Source of the DNA: an uncultured Acidobacteriota bacterium
GTDB taxonomy: Bacteria; Acidobacteriota; Terriglobia; Terriglobales; Acidobacteriaceae
DNA length: 8,564 nt
Assembly: GCA_903832475.1 (NCBI GenBank)
Contig: CAILBQ010000631.1
Span: 1 to 8,564 of the forward strand
Direction of reading: 5' to 3'
Shown here piece by piece: positions 1 through 5,873 of this stretch. The translations under genes and the position numbers were made by a program. The notes under the pieces were generated by a model. The model had not been told where the DNA came from. It did no database searches and saw only the letters and a program-made list of their open reading frames with translations. Within the stretch, counting starts at the first letter, position 1; each line of letters starts with the position of its first letter.

Positions 1-16
1 CACGACTGAAGTCGTG
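1..16. repeat. Short perfect palindrome, REP-like, possibly cut by the window edge
   Basis: CACGACT, two bases, then AGTCGTG: a perfect 7-bp inverted repeat with a 2-nt centre. It is followed by CCCTTT. It lies downstream of the 3' end of the leftward adaptor gene. I recall similar GGCACGACT-type palindromes as dispersed intergenic elements in Acidobacteriaceae, but this rests on memory, not a search. The element starts at base 1, so its left flank is unseen. There is no T-run that would make it a classic terminator on either strand. Confidence 0.5.
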
Positions 17-90
17 CCCTTTCACAGAACCTTCCCGGACGAGAGTTGTCTTCGGCAAGGGATTCAGCTCCTGACGCAGTTTCGGACTCT

Positions 91-118
91 CACATCTCAC
101 AATCGAGATGGGGGGCAC
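91..118. repeat. Intergenic hairpin repeat, copy A
   Basis: This 28-base stretch matches positions 6116-6143 at 27 of 28 bases (the only difference is C at 100 versus A at 6125). It contains the stem CATCTC (93-98) and GAGATG (105-110) around a 6-nt loop, followed by GGGGGCAC. It sits between the adaptor gene's stop and the palindrome at 1-16. On the minus strand it would be transcribed as a hairpin after the adaptor gene, but no U-tract follows, so a terminator role is only possible. Confidence 0.75.
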
Positions 119-159
119 GCGGTCAGGATCGGAGGTTGGCTTGGCGTGTGACGTTTGGT

Positions 160-1398
160 TCATCGGACAACCTTGACAGGCGCTCCGTCTTCGAGAGGGA
201 GGCCGTTGACGCTGGTAGTGGCCACGGTATCGCCGTCGCTCAAGCCGGAGAGTACGGGAACTTCTGTGAGGTTGGCGGTGCCGATATGGATGGCGGTGCG
301 AACCAGATCGCCGTTCACAATGCGGAAGACGTATGGGTTGCCGTTTTCGCTATGCAGGGCCTCGCGGGGAATGGTGAGGACGTTGGGCTCGCTGGAAGTG
401 GTCACGGTAACGGTAACGTGCGTGTCGGGAAGGAGGCCGTCATCGGCGTCGTCGATGGCGACGAGGACTTCGCCGACATTGCGGGTGTTTTCGACCACGA
501 TGGTCGAGGGAAGCTGCACGATGTGGCCGTGCCATTCCTTGCCGATGCGGGCATCCCAGACAATGCGGATCTTCTGGCCGATAGCGAGGCGGCCGATTTC
601 GGGTTCGTCGAAAAAAGCCCGAACGCGAACATGGTGGAGATCGGCCATCTGAAGGAGGAGCTTGCCTTCCTCGACGAAGTCGCCCTTGTTCACAGGGATG
701 GAATAGACGGTGCCGTCGGAGGGCGCGCGAAAACTGGTGTTTTGCAGGACGGAGCGGGCTGCGGCCAGATTGGCCTGAGCGTCAGCGACGGCGGAATTGG
801 CGCGAGCCAGTTCGACGGGAGAGTAGCGCGTGGTCTGACGGCTTTCGTTGGATCTGAGCGTGTCCTGGGCGAGGGCAACTCGCTGTCTGGCGGCGGCTAC
901 TTCGCTGGGAGAGGAAGCGCCGGTGGCCTGGAGTTTTTGGAGGGCGTCGAGTTCGCGCTGAGCCTGTTCGAGATCGAGGCGGGCGCGGGAGGTGCCGGAG
1001 GTAAAGGACTGGCGTTCTTCCTGGGTTCCGCCCTGGCGGGTGGCTTCGTCGGTGGCCTGGGCGGCGCGAAGGGCGCTTTCAGCGGAGGCAACGCGGGCTC
1101 GGGCGGTGATGTCATCCAGCTGCATGAGGAGCTTGCCCGCGGGGACGTGGTCCCCCTGCTGAACATCGATCTGGCGAACGGTGGTAGCCAACGGACTGCG
1201 GTATTCGAGGTTCTTTTCGGGTTCGACAAGGCCATTGGTGCTGATGGTGGCGACGAGAGTATTGCGGGTGGCAGCCGCGGCATGGACAGGCAGCTTCTCG
1301 CGGGTGAGGGTGCGAGCCACGAAAAACACGATTCCGAGAAGTATGGCCGCGCCGAGCCAGAGCCACACGCGTCCTATCTGCTTTCTTTCCTCTGCCAT
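160..1398 (-). CDS. Efflux transporter periplasmic adaptor subunit (HlyD/MacA/AcrA-type membrane fusion protein)
   Basis: This 412-residue protein links an inner-membrane pump (RND or MacB-type ABC) to an outer-membrane TolC-like channel. One N-terminal membrane anchor spans about residues 11-28. The first half of the lipoyl (biotinyl-like) domain is at about 66-96 (EYRSPLATTV, QQGDHVPAGKLLMQLDD). A long Ala/Gln/Arg-rich coiled-coil hairpin at about 97-219 carries GASSPSE near its tip. The second lipoyl half is at about 223-255 (FRAPSDGTV, KGDFVEEGKLLLQMAD). Beta-barrel and membrane-proximal domains follow to the end. The length is usual for the family. The ATG at 1398 is supported by AAGGTG nine bases upstream. 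No pump or outer-membrane channel is visible, because the next gene in its direction lies beyond the left edge, so the substrate cannot be named. A MacA-like role with an ABC permease is as likely as an RND one. Confidence 0.92.
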   Translation of the reverse strand: MAEERKQIGRVWLWLGAAILLGIVFFVARTLTREKLPVHAAAATRNTLVATISTNGLVEPEKNLEYRSPLATTVRQIDVQQGDHVPAGKLLMQLDDITARARVASAESALRAAQATDEATRQGGTQEERQSFTSGTSRARLDLEQAQRELDALQKLQATGASSPSEVAAARQRVALAQDTLRSNESRQTTRYSPVELARANSAVADAQANLAAARSVLQNTSFRAPSDGTVYSIPVNKGDFVEEGKLLLQMADLHHVRVRAFFDEPEIGRLAIGQKIRIVWDARIGKEWHGHIVQLPSTIVVENTRNVGEVLVAIDDADDGLLPDTHVTVTVTTSSEPNVLTIPREALHSENGNPYVFRIVNGDLVRTAIHIGTANLTEVPVLSGLSDGDTVATTSVNGLPLEDGAPVKVVR

Positions 1399-1408
1399 TC
1401 GTTCGTAA

Positions 1409-1414
1409 CACCTT
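1409..1414 (-). promoter_or_regulatory. Ribosome binding site of the adaptor gene
   Basis: On the minus strand this reads AAGGTG, nine bases before the ATG at 1396-1398. It supports that start for the adaptor protein, which then begins with a short charged segment before the membrane anchor. Confidence 0.6.
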
Positions 1415-1608
1415 GATTTGCCCGCGACTCGAGGGTGTATTTCTTAAGCTCGTCCGAAGGCCAGTATATAAGACTCATGGTTGCAGGTTTGGACTCAGGG
1501 AATGGGGGGAGGAGATGCTTTTGGGGAACGGCGGAACCCAAGATGCCATCATGAGAGGCGATGTCACAGGAAGGAATGGTGAGGCCGGGCACGTTTTACA
1601 ATAGGACT
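1415..1608. other. Divergent intergenic region between the efflux adaptor and queF
   Basis: About 190 bases separate the two divergent genes. An A/T-rich box, TATATA at 1465-1470, could act as a -10 element in either direction, but neither strand has a convincing -35 at the right distance. A second -10-like hexamer, TACAAT at 1597-1602, lies seven bases before the ATG at 1609. If it is used, the queF message would be leaderless or nearly so. I see no preQ1 riboswitch fold, no tRNA and no convincing small gene here. Confidence 0.35.
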
Positions 1609-2001
1609 ATGGCTTTGGAACAACGATACACAGACGAGCATGCAGCGGCGGGGCTGGACTTCCCTTTTCCCGCGATTGAGACGTGGCCGAACCAGTTTCC
1701 CGGGTACGAGATTTTGATTGACGATCCCGAGTTTACTTCCGTGTGCCCAAAGACGGGCTTGCCGGATTTTGGCGTGTTGACGATTCGCTACATGCCGCTG
1801 GAGCGGTGCGTGGAGTTGAAGTCGCTGAAGGAATACCTGTTCTGCTATCGCAACCGGGGGATTTTTCAGGAGAATGTGGTCAACCAGGTGCTGGAAGATG
1901 TGGTGAAGGCGTGCGATCCGGTTTGGGCGGTGGTGAAGGGGGATTTTCGGCCGAGGGGTGGGATTTCGACGACGGTGGAAGCGAAATGGCCACGGCCTTA
2001 G
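1609..2001 (+). CDS. queF: NADPH-dependent 7-cyano-7-deazaguanine reductase QueF (preQ0 reductase)
   Basis: QueF reduces the nitrile of preQ0 to the primary amine preQ1 with two NADPH, in the cytosol. This is the last small-molecule step before tRNA-guanine transglycosylase in queuosine synthesis. The 130-residue protein is the short, single-domain YkvM type of the T-fold family. The motif EFTSVCPKTGLPDFG holds the catalytic Cys46 (covalent thioimide) and Asp53. VELKSLKEYLFCYRNRG at about 68-84 is the family's NADPH-binding ELKS-type motif. FQEN at 86-89 carries the substrate-binding Glu, and FRPRGGIS lies near the end. In-frame starts at 1561 and 1576 would add 16 or 11 residues not expected at the family's N-terminus. 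I chose 1609 because MALEQRYTDEH leads straight into the fold, although its ribosome site is weak (AGGA only two bases upstream). No other queuosine gene is in the window. Confidence 0.96.
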   Translation: MALEQRYTDEHAAAGLDFPFPAIETWPNQFPGYEILIDDPEFTSVCPKTGLPDFGVLTIRYMPLERCVELKSLKEYLFCYRNRGIFQENVVNQVLEDVVKACDPVWAVVKGDFRPRGGISTTVEAKWPRP

Positions 2002-2015
2002 GTTAGTTTCGAACG

Positions 2016-2047
2016 CCGGTCTGAGAATCCTGACCGGGGGCACCCAG
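2016..2047. repeat. Degenerate copy C of the intergenic hairpin repeat
   Basis: Positions 2020-2047 align with 6120-6147 at 22 of 28 bases, and the last 12 (GGGGGCACCCAG) are identical. The hairpin stem differs: CCGGTC (2016-2021) pairs perfectly with GACCGG (2032-2037) around a 10-nt loop. The element begins 15 bases after the queF stop. A short T-rich stretch (TTGTTTT, 2051-2057) follows 13 bases after the stem. That is too far for a textbook intrinsic terminator, though the hairpin may still shape the 3' end of the queF transcript. Confidence 0.5.
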
Positions 2048-2093
2048 AAATTGTTTTCCATCCTCACACTTCGCACGGTGGTAGAGTGGCCTC

Positions 2094-2777
2094 GTGCGTG
2101 CGCTGATTCTCATCCTGGTTTGCCTGAGTTTCTGCTGGAAGGCAGGGGCGCAGCAGGCGGTGTCGTTTCCTACCGAGGACGGCGGCACGATTGTTGCGAA
2201 TTTGTATGGAAGCGGCGAGCGCGGGGTGGTGCTGGCGCATGGAGGGCGGTTTACCAAGGAGAGCTGGAAGCCGCAGGCTGAGGAGTTGGAAAAGGCCGGT
2301 TTTCGCGTGCTGGCGTTCGATTTTCGGGGATTTGGCAAGTCGCGCGGACCTGGAGACAAGGATATGTACAGCGCTCCGATGCAGTTGGATGTGCTGGCGG
2401 CGGTGCACTATCTGAAAGCGGCGGCAGTGAAGAGCGTCGCGGTCATTGGGGGGAGCTTTGGGGGCGCGGCGGCGGGGGACGCTTCGATTGAGTCGCGGCC
2501 GGGCGAGATTGATCGCGTTGTGCTGTTAGCGGGCGCTCCCGGTGGGTCGGCGGAGAAGCTGAAGTCGGCTTCGCTGTGGATCGTGGCGCGCGATGACGCG
2601 AATGACGATGGGAAGAGGCTGCCGGGTATCCAGAAGCAATATGACCGCGCTCCCCAGCCGAAGAAGCTGGTGGTGCTGGATGGGTCGGCCCATGCGCAGT
2701 TTCTCTTTCAGACCGACCAGGCGGACCGGGTGATGCGTGAGATTCTGGCATTTTTGAATGCGAAGGACGCTGATTGA
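2094..2777 (+). CDS. Exported alpha/beta hydrolase
   Basis: The 227-residue protein begins at a GTG. Residues 1-19 form a signal peptide (MRALILILVCLSFCWKAGA) with likely cleavage before QQ, so it should act outside the cytoplasm. The alpha/beta-hydrolase fold follows: HGG at 49-51 is the oxyanion-hole strand end, and FDFRGFGKS at 75-83 is the typical post-strand segment. GGSFGG at 119-124 is the nucleophile elbow with Ser121, IVARDD places the acid at Asp167 or Asp168, and SAH puts the catalytic His at 200. The triad appears complete. The substrate cannot be read from sequence; carboxylesterase or dienelactone-hydrolase-like activity are options. It lies 35 bases upstream of the MFS transporter on the same strand, probably in one transcript. 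The ribosome site before the GTG is weak, so the exact start is less certain than the identity. Confidence 0.87.
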   Translation: MRALILILVCLSFCWKAGAQQAVSFPTEDGGTIVANLYGSGERGVVLAHGGRFTKESWKPQAEELEKAGFRVLAFDFRGFGKSRGPGDKDMYSAPMQLDVLAAVHYLKAAAVKSVAVIGGSFGGAAAGDASIESRPGEIDRVVLLAGAPGGSAEKLKSASLWIVARDDANDDGKRLPGIQKQYDRAPQPKKLVVLDGSAHAQFLFQTDQADRVMREILAFLNAKDAD

Positions 2778-2812
2778 TCCGGCACGGTGGGGCTGCCGAG
2801 CGAGCCGGGACC

Positions 2813-4057
2813 ATGACGCGTCCGGCGCTCATTGCTCTGCTGCTGTTGTTCGCGCTGAACCTGCTGAACTACCTGGACCGGTACATTCTGCCGGGGGCGC
2901 AGCCGCTGATCCAGGCGGAGTTTGGCGCGACGGACGAGCAGATGGGGGCGCTGACGACGGCGCTGTTTATCGCGTACATGTGTACGGCTCCGCTGACGGG
3001 GTGGCTGGGGGACAAATTCAGCCGCAAGCCGCTGATTGTGGCCGGGGCTACGCTGTGGAGTTTAGCGACGCTGTTTACCTTTTTCGTACATGATTACTGG
3101 TCGCTGTACTTTCGCCATGCGCTGGTGGGGGTGGGTGAGGCGACGTTTGGGATCTTTGCGCCGGCGGTGTTGTCGGATTTCTTTCCGGCGCGGGAGCGGA
3201 ACAGGATTTTGTCGTTCTTTTATTTGGCGATCCCGGTGGGCGCGGCGCTGGGATACCTGGTGGGCGGGCAGCTGGGGGCGCGGTTTGGGTGGAGGGTGCC
3301 GTTTTTCGTGGGGGCGGTTCCGGGGCTGGTGATTGCCGGCCTTTACTTGATCTTTGCTTCGGAGCCGGCGCCGGGTGAAAGCGAAGGCAAGCTGGCCGGG
3401 GCGCCTAGGCCGACGACGGCGGAGATGGTGCGGAATTTTCGCGGGCTGTTTGGAAATGCCGGATTTTTGTGCGCGACGCTGGGGATGGCGATGATGGTGT
3501 TTACGCTGGGCGGGATTTCAGCGTGGATGCCGACGTTTCTGCATCGTTTTGCGGGGATGGGGGTGGGCAAGGCGGGGACGATTCTGGGGGCGATCACGGT
3601 GGTGGATGGGCTGGCGGGGACGGCGCTGGGGGGATGGCTGGCGCAGAGGTGGCTGCGACGGGATCACCGGGCGCTGTACCTGCTTTCGGCGTGGAGCATG
3701 ATTGTGACGCTGCCGCTGGCGGGGATGGTGTTTTTCGGGCCTCCGCGGTGGTCGGTGGCGGCGCTGTTTGTGGCGGAGTTCTTTCTGTTCCTGAATACCG
3801 GGCCACTGAATGCGGCGATTGTGAATTCGGTGAGCGCGGGAGTACGGTCGAGCGCGATTGCGCTGGAGTTGTTCTTGATTCACCTGCTGGGGGACACGTT
3901 TTCGCCTCAGATCATTGGGGCGATTTCGGGGAGAACGGATTTGCGGGTGGGGCTGGGGGTGACGCTGGTGACGCTGATTTTGTCGGGGGTGTTGCTGTTT
4001 TTCGGGGCGAGATTTGCGCCCAGGCTGGAGTCAAAAGCAGAACAAAACGAACGCTAA
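2813..4057 (+). CDS. MFS transporter, spinster-like family
   Basis: A 414-residue inner-membrane transporter with about 12 hydrophobic segments. The first helix (about 4-26) contains NYLDRYIL, with the Asp-Arg pair typical of spinster-like MFS proteins. The loop between helices 2 and 3 carries motif A as G63-W-L-G-D67-K-F-S-R71-K72. GVGEATFGIFAPAVLSDFFP from about residue 106 matches the conserved helix-4/5 region of the same group. The C-terminus ends in a charged tail. I chose the ATG at 2813. An upstream TTG at 2774 overlaps the hydrolase stop and would add 13 polar residues before the first helix, which looks less likely, though neither start has a strong ribosome site. The substrate is unknown; family members move lipids, sugars or organic anions. 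Pairing with an exported hydrolase suggests, by inference only, uptake or export of the hydrolase's substrate or product. Confidence 0.9.
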   Translation: MTRPALIALLLLFALNLLNYLDRYILPGAQPLIQAEFGATDEQMGALTTALFIAYMCTAPLTGWLGDKFSRKPLIVAGATLWSLATLFTFFVHDYWSLYFRHALVGVGEATFGIFAPAVLSDFFPARERNRILSFFYLAIPVGAALGYLVGGQLGARFGWRVPFFVGAVPGLVIAGLYLIFASEPAPGESEGKLAGAPRPTTAEMVRNFRGLFGNAGFLCATLGMAMMVFTLGGISAWMPTFLHRFAGMGVGKAGTILGAITVVDGLAGTALGGWLAQRWLRRDHRALYLLSAWSMIVTLPLAGMVFFGPPRWSVAALFVAEFFLFLNTGPLNAAIVNSVSAGVRSSAIALELFLIHLLGDTFSPQIIGAISGRTDLRVGLGVTLVTLILSGVLLFFGARFAPRLESKAEQNER

Positions 4058-4096
4058 GAGCTCGTAAGTCTGGCGCTTCGGCCTCAAAATGAGTGT

Positions 4097-4297
4097 ATGG
4101 ACATGGTCATTCGAAAATACGACTCGTTCAAAGCGATGAAAGCTGACGAATATCGATATTGGCAAAGTCGACCGGTCCATGAGCGAATGCGAGCTGTCGC
4201 AGAAATAACTCTTGCTGCCTACAGCCTGAAGGGGAATGCTGCGGATGTTCGACGACTTCAAAGAGTTGCTGTTTGTCTTCAACGTCCACAACGTTAA
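4097..4297 (+). CDS. Small protein paired with the downstream nucleotidyltransferase
   Basis: A 66-residue cytosolic protein with no signal peptide or membrane segment. It is rich in Arg and aromatic residues (IRKYDSF, EYRYWQSRPVHERM, ending RLQRVAVCLQRPQR). It resembles small proteins that I recall upstream of DUF6036-type nucleotidyltransferases; these share a Tyr-Trp segment, an ERM/R-helix and a terminal RLQR-like motif. It overlaps the nucleotidyltransferase by 53 bases if that starts at 4245, which implies translational coupling. An alternative start is the ATG at 4103. The ribosome site is weak. Local G+C is low: 25 of 60 bases in 4081-4140 and 32 of 60 in 4141-4200, against 46 of 60 in 3601-3660 in the MFS gene. 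Its biochemical role is unknown; an antitoxin-like or partner role is only an inference from pairing. Confidence 0.62.
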   Translation: MDMVIRKYDSFKAMKADEYRYWQSRPVHERMRAVAEITLAAYSLKGNAADVRRLQRVAVCLQRPQR

Positions 4298-4733
4298 GTA
4301 CCTCATTGTGGGCGGCTATGCCGTTTCCTTTCACGCCCAGCCTCGTGCCACAAAATACCTGGACCTCTTCATTAAAGCCGATCCCGCGAATGCTCACGCG
4401 ACGTATACGGCGCTTGCAAACTTTGGGGAAACCCTTGACGAAATCGGGGAGGCAGACCTCGCTGATCCGCAAAGATTTCTTCGTTTTGGTCGTGAACCGA
4501 TTGCGGTTGACATACTTCCTGGGATCGATGGGGTTGATTTCGACGAGGCTTGGGAGAGGCGTGTCGACGGTCTCATTGATGAACGGTCTGGCCTTGTCGC
4601 TCACTTCATTTCAAAGCGTGACCTTGTCGCTTCAAAAATAGCAGCGGGGAGACTACGCGACTTAGCAGACGTCGAAGAGATTCGGGAATCAGATGCCAGC
4701 CAATCCTCGGGACACAAGGCCACTGAAGGTTGA
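4245..4733 (+). CDS. Nucleotidyltransferase-fold protein (DUF6036-like) with altered active site
   Basis: A 162-residue protein of the minimal nucleotidyltransferase fold. Numbering is from the ATG at 4245; AAGGGG lies 10 bases upstream. The ATG at 4236 is an alternative, but it leaves only one base after AAGGGG. VGGYAVSFHAQPRATK at about 22-37 is the family's glycine-rich strand-turn with Arg34. Family members normally continue TKDLD; here it is TKYLDLF, so the first metal-binding Asp is replaced by Tyr38 (TAC at 4356-4358), while Asp40 remains. The third carboxylate is probably Asp89 in AVDIL. GVDFDEAW and KRDLVASKIAAGRLRDLADVEEI near the end match the conserved C-terminal part of the family, so the fold looks full length. 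The reaction, if any, is unknown; relatives include AbiEii- and MNT-type toxins and antitoxins that transfer NMPs. Loss of the first Asp should weaken or abolish catalysis. Its lower G+C suggests acquisition by transfer. Confidence 0.85.
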   Translation: MFDDFKELLFVFNVHNVKYLIVGGYAVSFHAQPRATKYLDLFIKADPANAHATYTALANFGETLDEIGEADLADPQRFLRFGREPIAVDILPGIDGVDFDEAWERRVDGLIDERSGLVAHFISKRDLVASKIAAGRLRDLADVEEIRESDASQSSGHKATEG

Positions 4734-4827
4734 CGGGGGCGTTTGGGCGGTGGTTACGCTTGTCAGTTTCAATCGCTGAGCAACAGGGTGGGCGCCTGAG
4801 ACTGCTGGTCGTGTGGTCCGAGAATCG
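4734..4827. other. Convergent intergenic region
   Basis: It separates the stop of the nucleotidyltransferase from the stop of the leftward OmpA-family gene. An imperfect hairpin can form between TTGTCAG (4760-4766) and CTGAGCAA (4776-4783) with one bulged base. No T-run follows on either strand, so a bidirectional terminator is possible but not shown. Confidence 0.3.
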
Positions 4828-5628
4828 CTACTGCTTGACGAGTTCGACGCGGCGGTTGAGGGTGCGGCCGTCGGCGGAGTCGTTGGAGGTGACGGGGGCG
4901 TAGGGGCCGTCGCCGAAGGGGGCGAGGCGGTCGCCGGCAATGCCGTATTTGGTGGTGAGTTCCTTGACCACGGAGGCGGCTCGCTGCTTGGAGAGCTCCA
5001 TGTTGGCGGCAAGCGGGCCGACGTTGTCGGTGTGGCCGACGACGTAGAGTTTGAGCTTGGCGTCCTGCTGGAGGAGCTTGACGACTTCGTCAAGGGCGGC
5101 GGAGGATTCCGGCTTGACGTCGGACTTGGCAGTGTCGAAGAGGATGCCGTTGACCACGGCGTGGCCGTTGGCGCCGAGGCCGGTGGAGAGGTCCGCGGCA
5201 GTGGCGACCATGTCCTGAGTGAGGGCCTGTTCGATGACGATGGTCTGCTCGTATCCACCGGAGCCGACTTGCTCATGAATCCAGGTCTTGCCGCGATGGA
5301 CGGTGAAGTTGCCGTGGCCGCCGTCCCAATCCACGGTGTAGCCGGCGGTTTTCAGGGCGGTCATGAGATTGCGGGTGAGTTGCGCATCGGAGGAGCCGTC
5401 GGGTGCGCGGTAGGCGACGAAATGCAACTCTCCTTCGACCTGCTTCATGGGCTTGCCGTCGCCCATGGGGAACTTGCCGATGTCGTCTTTGGAATCGTTG
5501 CATCCGCGGTAGGTGCTGCCGGGGAATTTGGGGATGAGTGGAGAGTCTTTGCAGGTCTGGGCGAAGCTCAGCGGGGCGGACAGGCAGGAGAGTGCGAGAC
5601 AGGCGAAAAGGCTGTGGGCGGCTTTCAA
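4828..5628 (-). CDS. Exported OmpA-family protein with C-terminal peptidoglycan-binding domain
   Basis: A 266-residue protein that probably anchors the outer membrane or a periplasmic complex to peptidoglycan. I chose a TTG start at 5626-5628 because GGAGGA stands three bases before it and the protein then opens with an ideal signal peptide, MKAAHSLFACLALSCLSAPLSFA (1-23), cleaved before QTC. The GTG at 5646 would put the ribosome site inside the gene. Residues 25-140 form an N-terminal domain beginning KDSPLIPKFPGS. It resembles the domain often labelled DUF4892, though I hold this loosely. The OmpA-like domain runs from about 158 to 266: VNGILFDTAKSDV at 159-171, GHTDNVG at 198-204 with the diaminopimelate-binding Asp201, and NRRVEL at 258-263 with the matching Arg. 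No beta-barrel is present, so it is periplasmic or lipid-independent rather than a classic OmpA porin. A lipobox is not evident. Confidence 0.92.
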   Translation of the reverse strand: MKAAHSLFACLALSCLSAPLSFAQTCKDSPLIPKFPGSTYRGCNDSKDDIGKFPMGDGKPMKQVEGELHFVAYRAPDGSSDAQLTRNLMTALKTAGYTVDWDGGHGNFTVHRGKTWIHEQVGSGGYEQTIVIEQALTQDMVATAADLSTGLGANGHAVVNGILFDTAKSDVKPESSAALDEVVKLLQQDAKLKLYVVGHTDNVGPLAANMELSKQRAASVVKELTTKYGIAGDRLAPFGDGPYAPVTSNDSADGRTLNRRVELVKQ

Positions 5629-5631
5629 CGT

Positions 5632-5637
5632 TCCTCC
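5632..5637 (-). promoter_or_regulatory. Ribosome binding site deciding a TTG start for the OmpA-family gene
   Basis: On the minus strand this reads GGAGGA, a near-perfect Shine-Dalgarno sequence, three bases before TTG at 5626-5628. Its position inside the longer frame from GTG at 5646 argues that the TTG is the true start. Confidence 0.7.
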
Positions 5638-5873
5638 AATTGGCACAAACGCCGGGCGGGGGTACGGTGGGCGCCAACTTGCTTGGATTGATTGCCGGAA
5701 TAATAGGTGCCTGCAGGCGACTTAGGGAAGGAAATTCAGAAAAATACAGGACTTAGCCCCAGGAAGGATGGCAACTTGCGGAGGGTTCAGGGCAGGAATG
5801 AATTACTGGAGGAGGGTTTGCAGAACGTGGGGCATACTTCCGGGACGAGTTGGTCGCTGTGCTGGAAGCTGAG
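5638..5873. other. Intergenic region upstream of the OmpA-family gene
   Basis: It should contain the promoter of the leftward OmpA-family gene unless that gene is read through from the 58-residue membrane protein. On the minus strand TATTAT at 5698-5703 is a good -10 hexamer about 75 bases before the TTG start, but no -35 of quality stands at the expected distance. Frames open across 5753-6060 on either strand have no protein-like composition, so I call no gene between 5638 and 5873. The heptamer GACTTAG occurs twice (5719-5725 and 5752-5758), probably by chance. Confidence 0.3.

Noticed and set aside
46..1416. A 456-codon open frame on the plus strand opposite the efflux adaptor
   Set aside because: It mirrors the adaptor gene almost exactly. 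Its product is Gly/Ala/Val-rich with no domain, which is what G/C-biased codons give on the opposite strand. The adaptor has clear domains and a ribosome site.
1415..1608. A preQ1 riboswitch upstream of queF
   Set aside because: I found no short stem with the A-rich tail and pairing pattern of preQ1-I, nor a larger preQ1-II-like fold. The idea came only from the gene's function.
3469..4092. A 207-codon frame overlapping the MFS gene on the same strand
   Set aside because: Gly/Ala/Asp-rich out-of-frame reading of a membrane protein gene with no recognisable motif.
4813..5691. A 292-codon open frame opposite the OmpA-family gene
   Set aside because: Low-complexity Gly/Val/Asp composition. The opposite strand has a signal peptide, a ribosome site and a complete OmpA-like domain.
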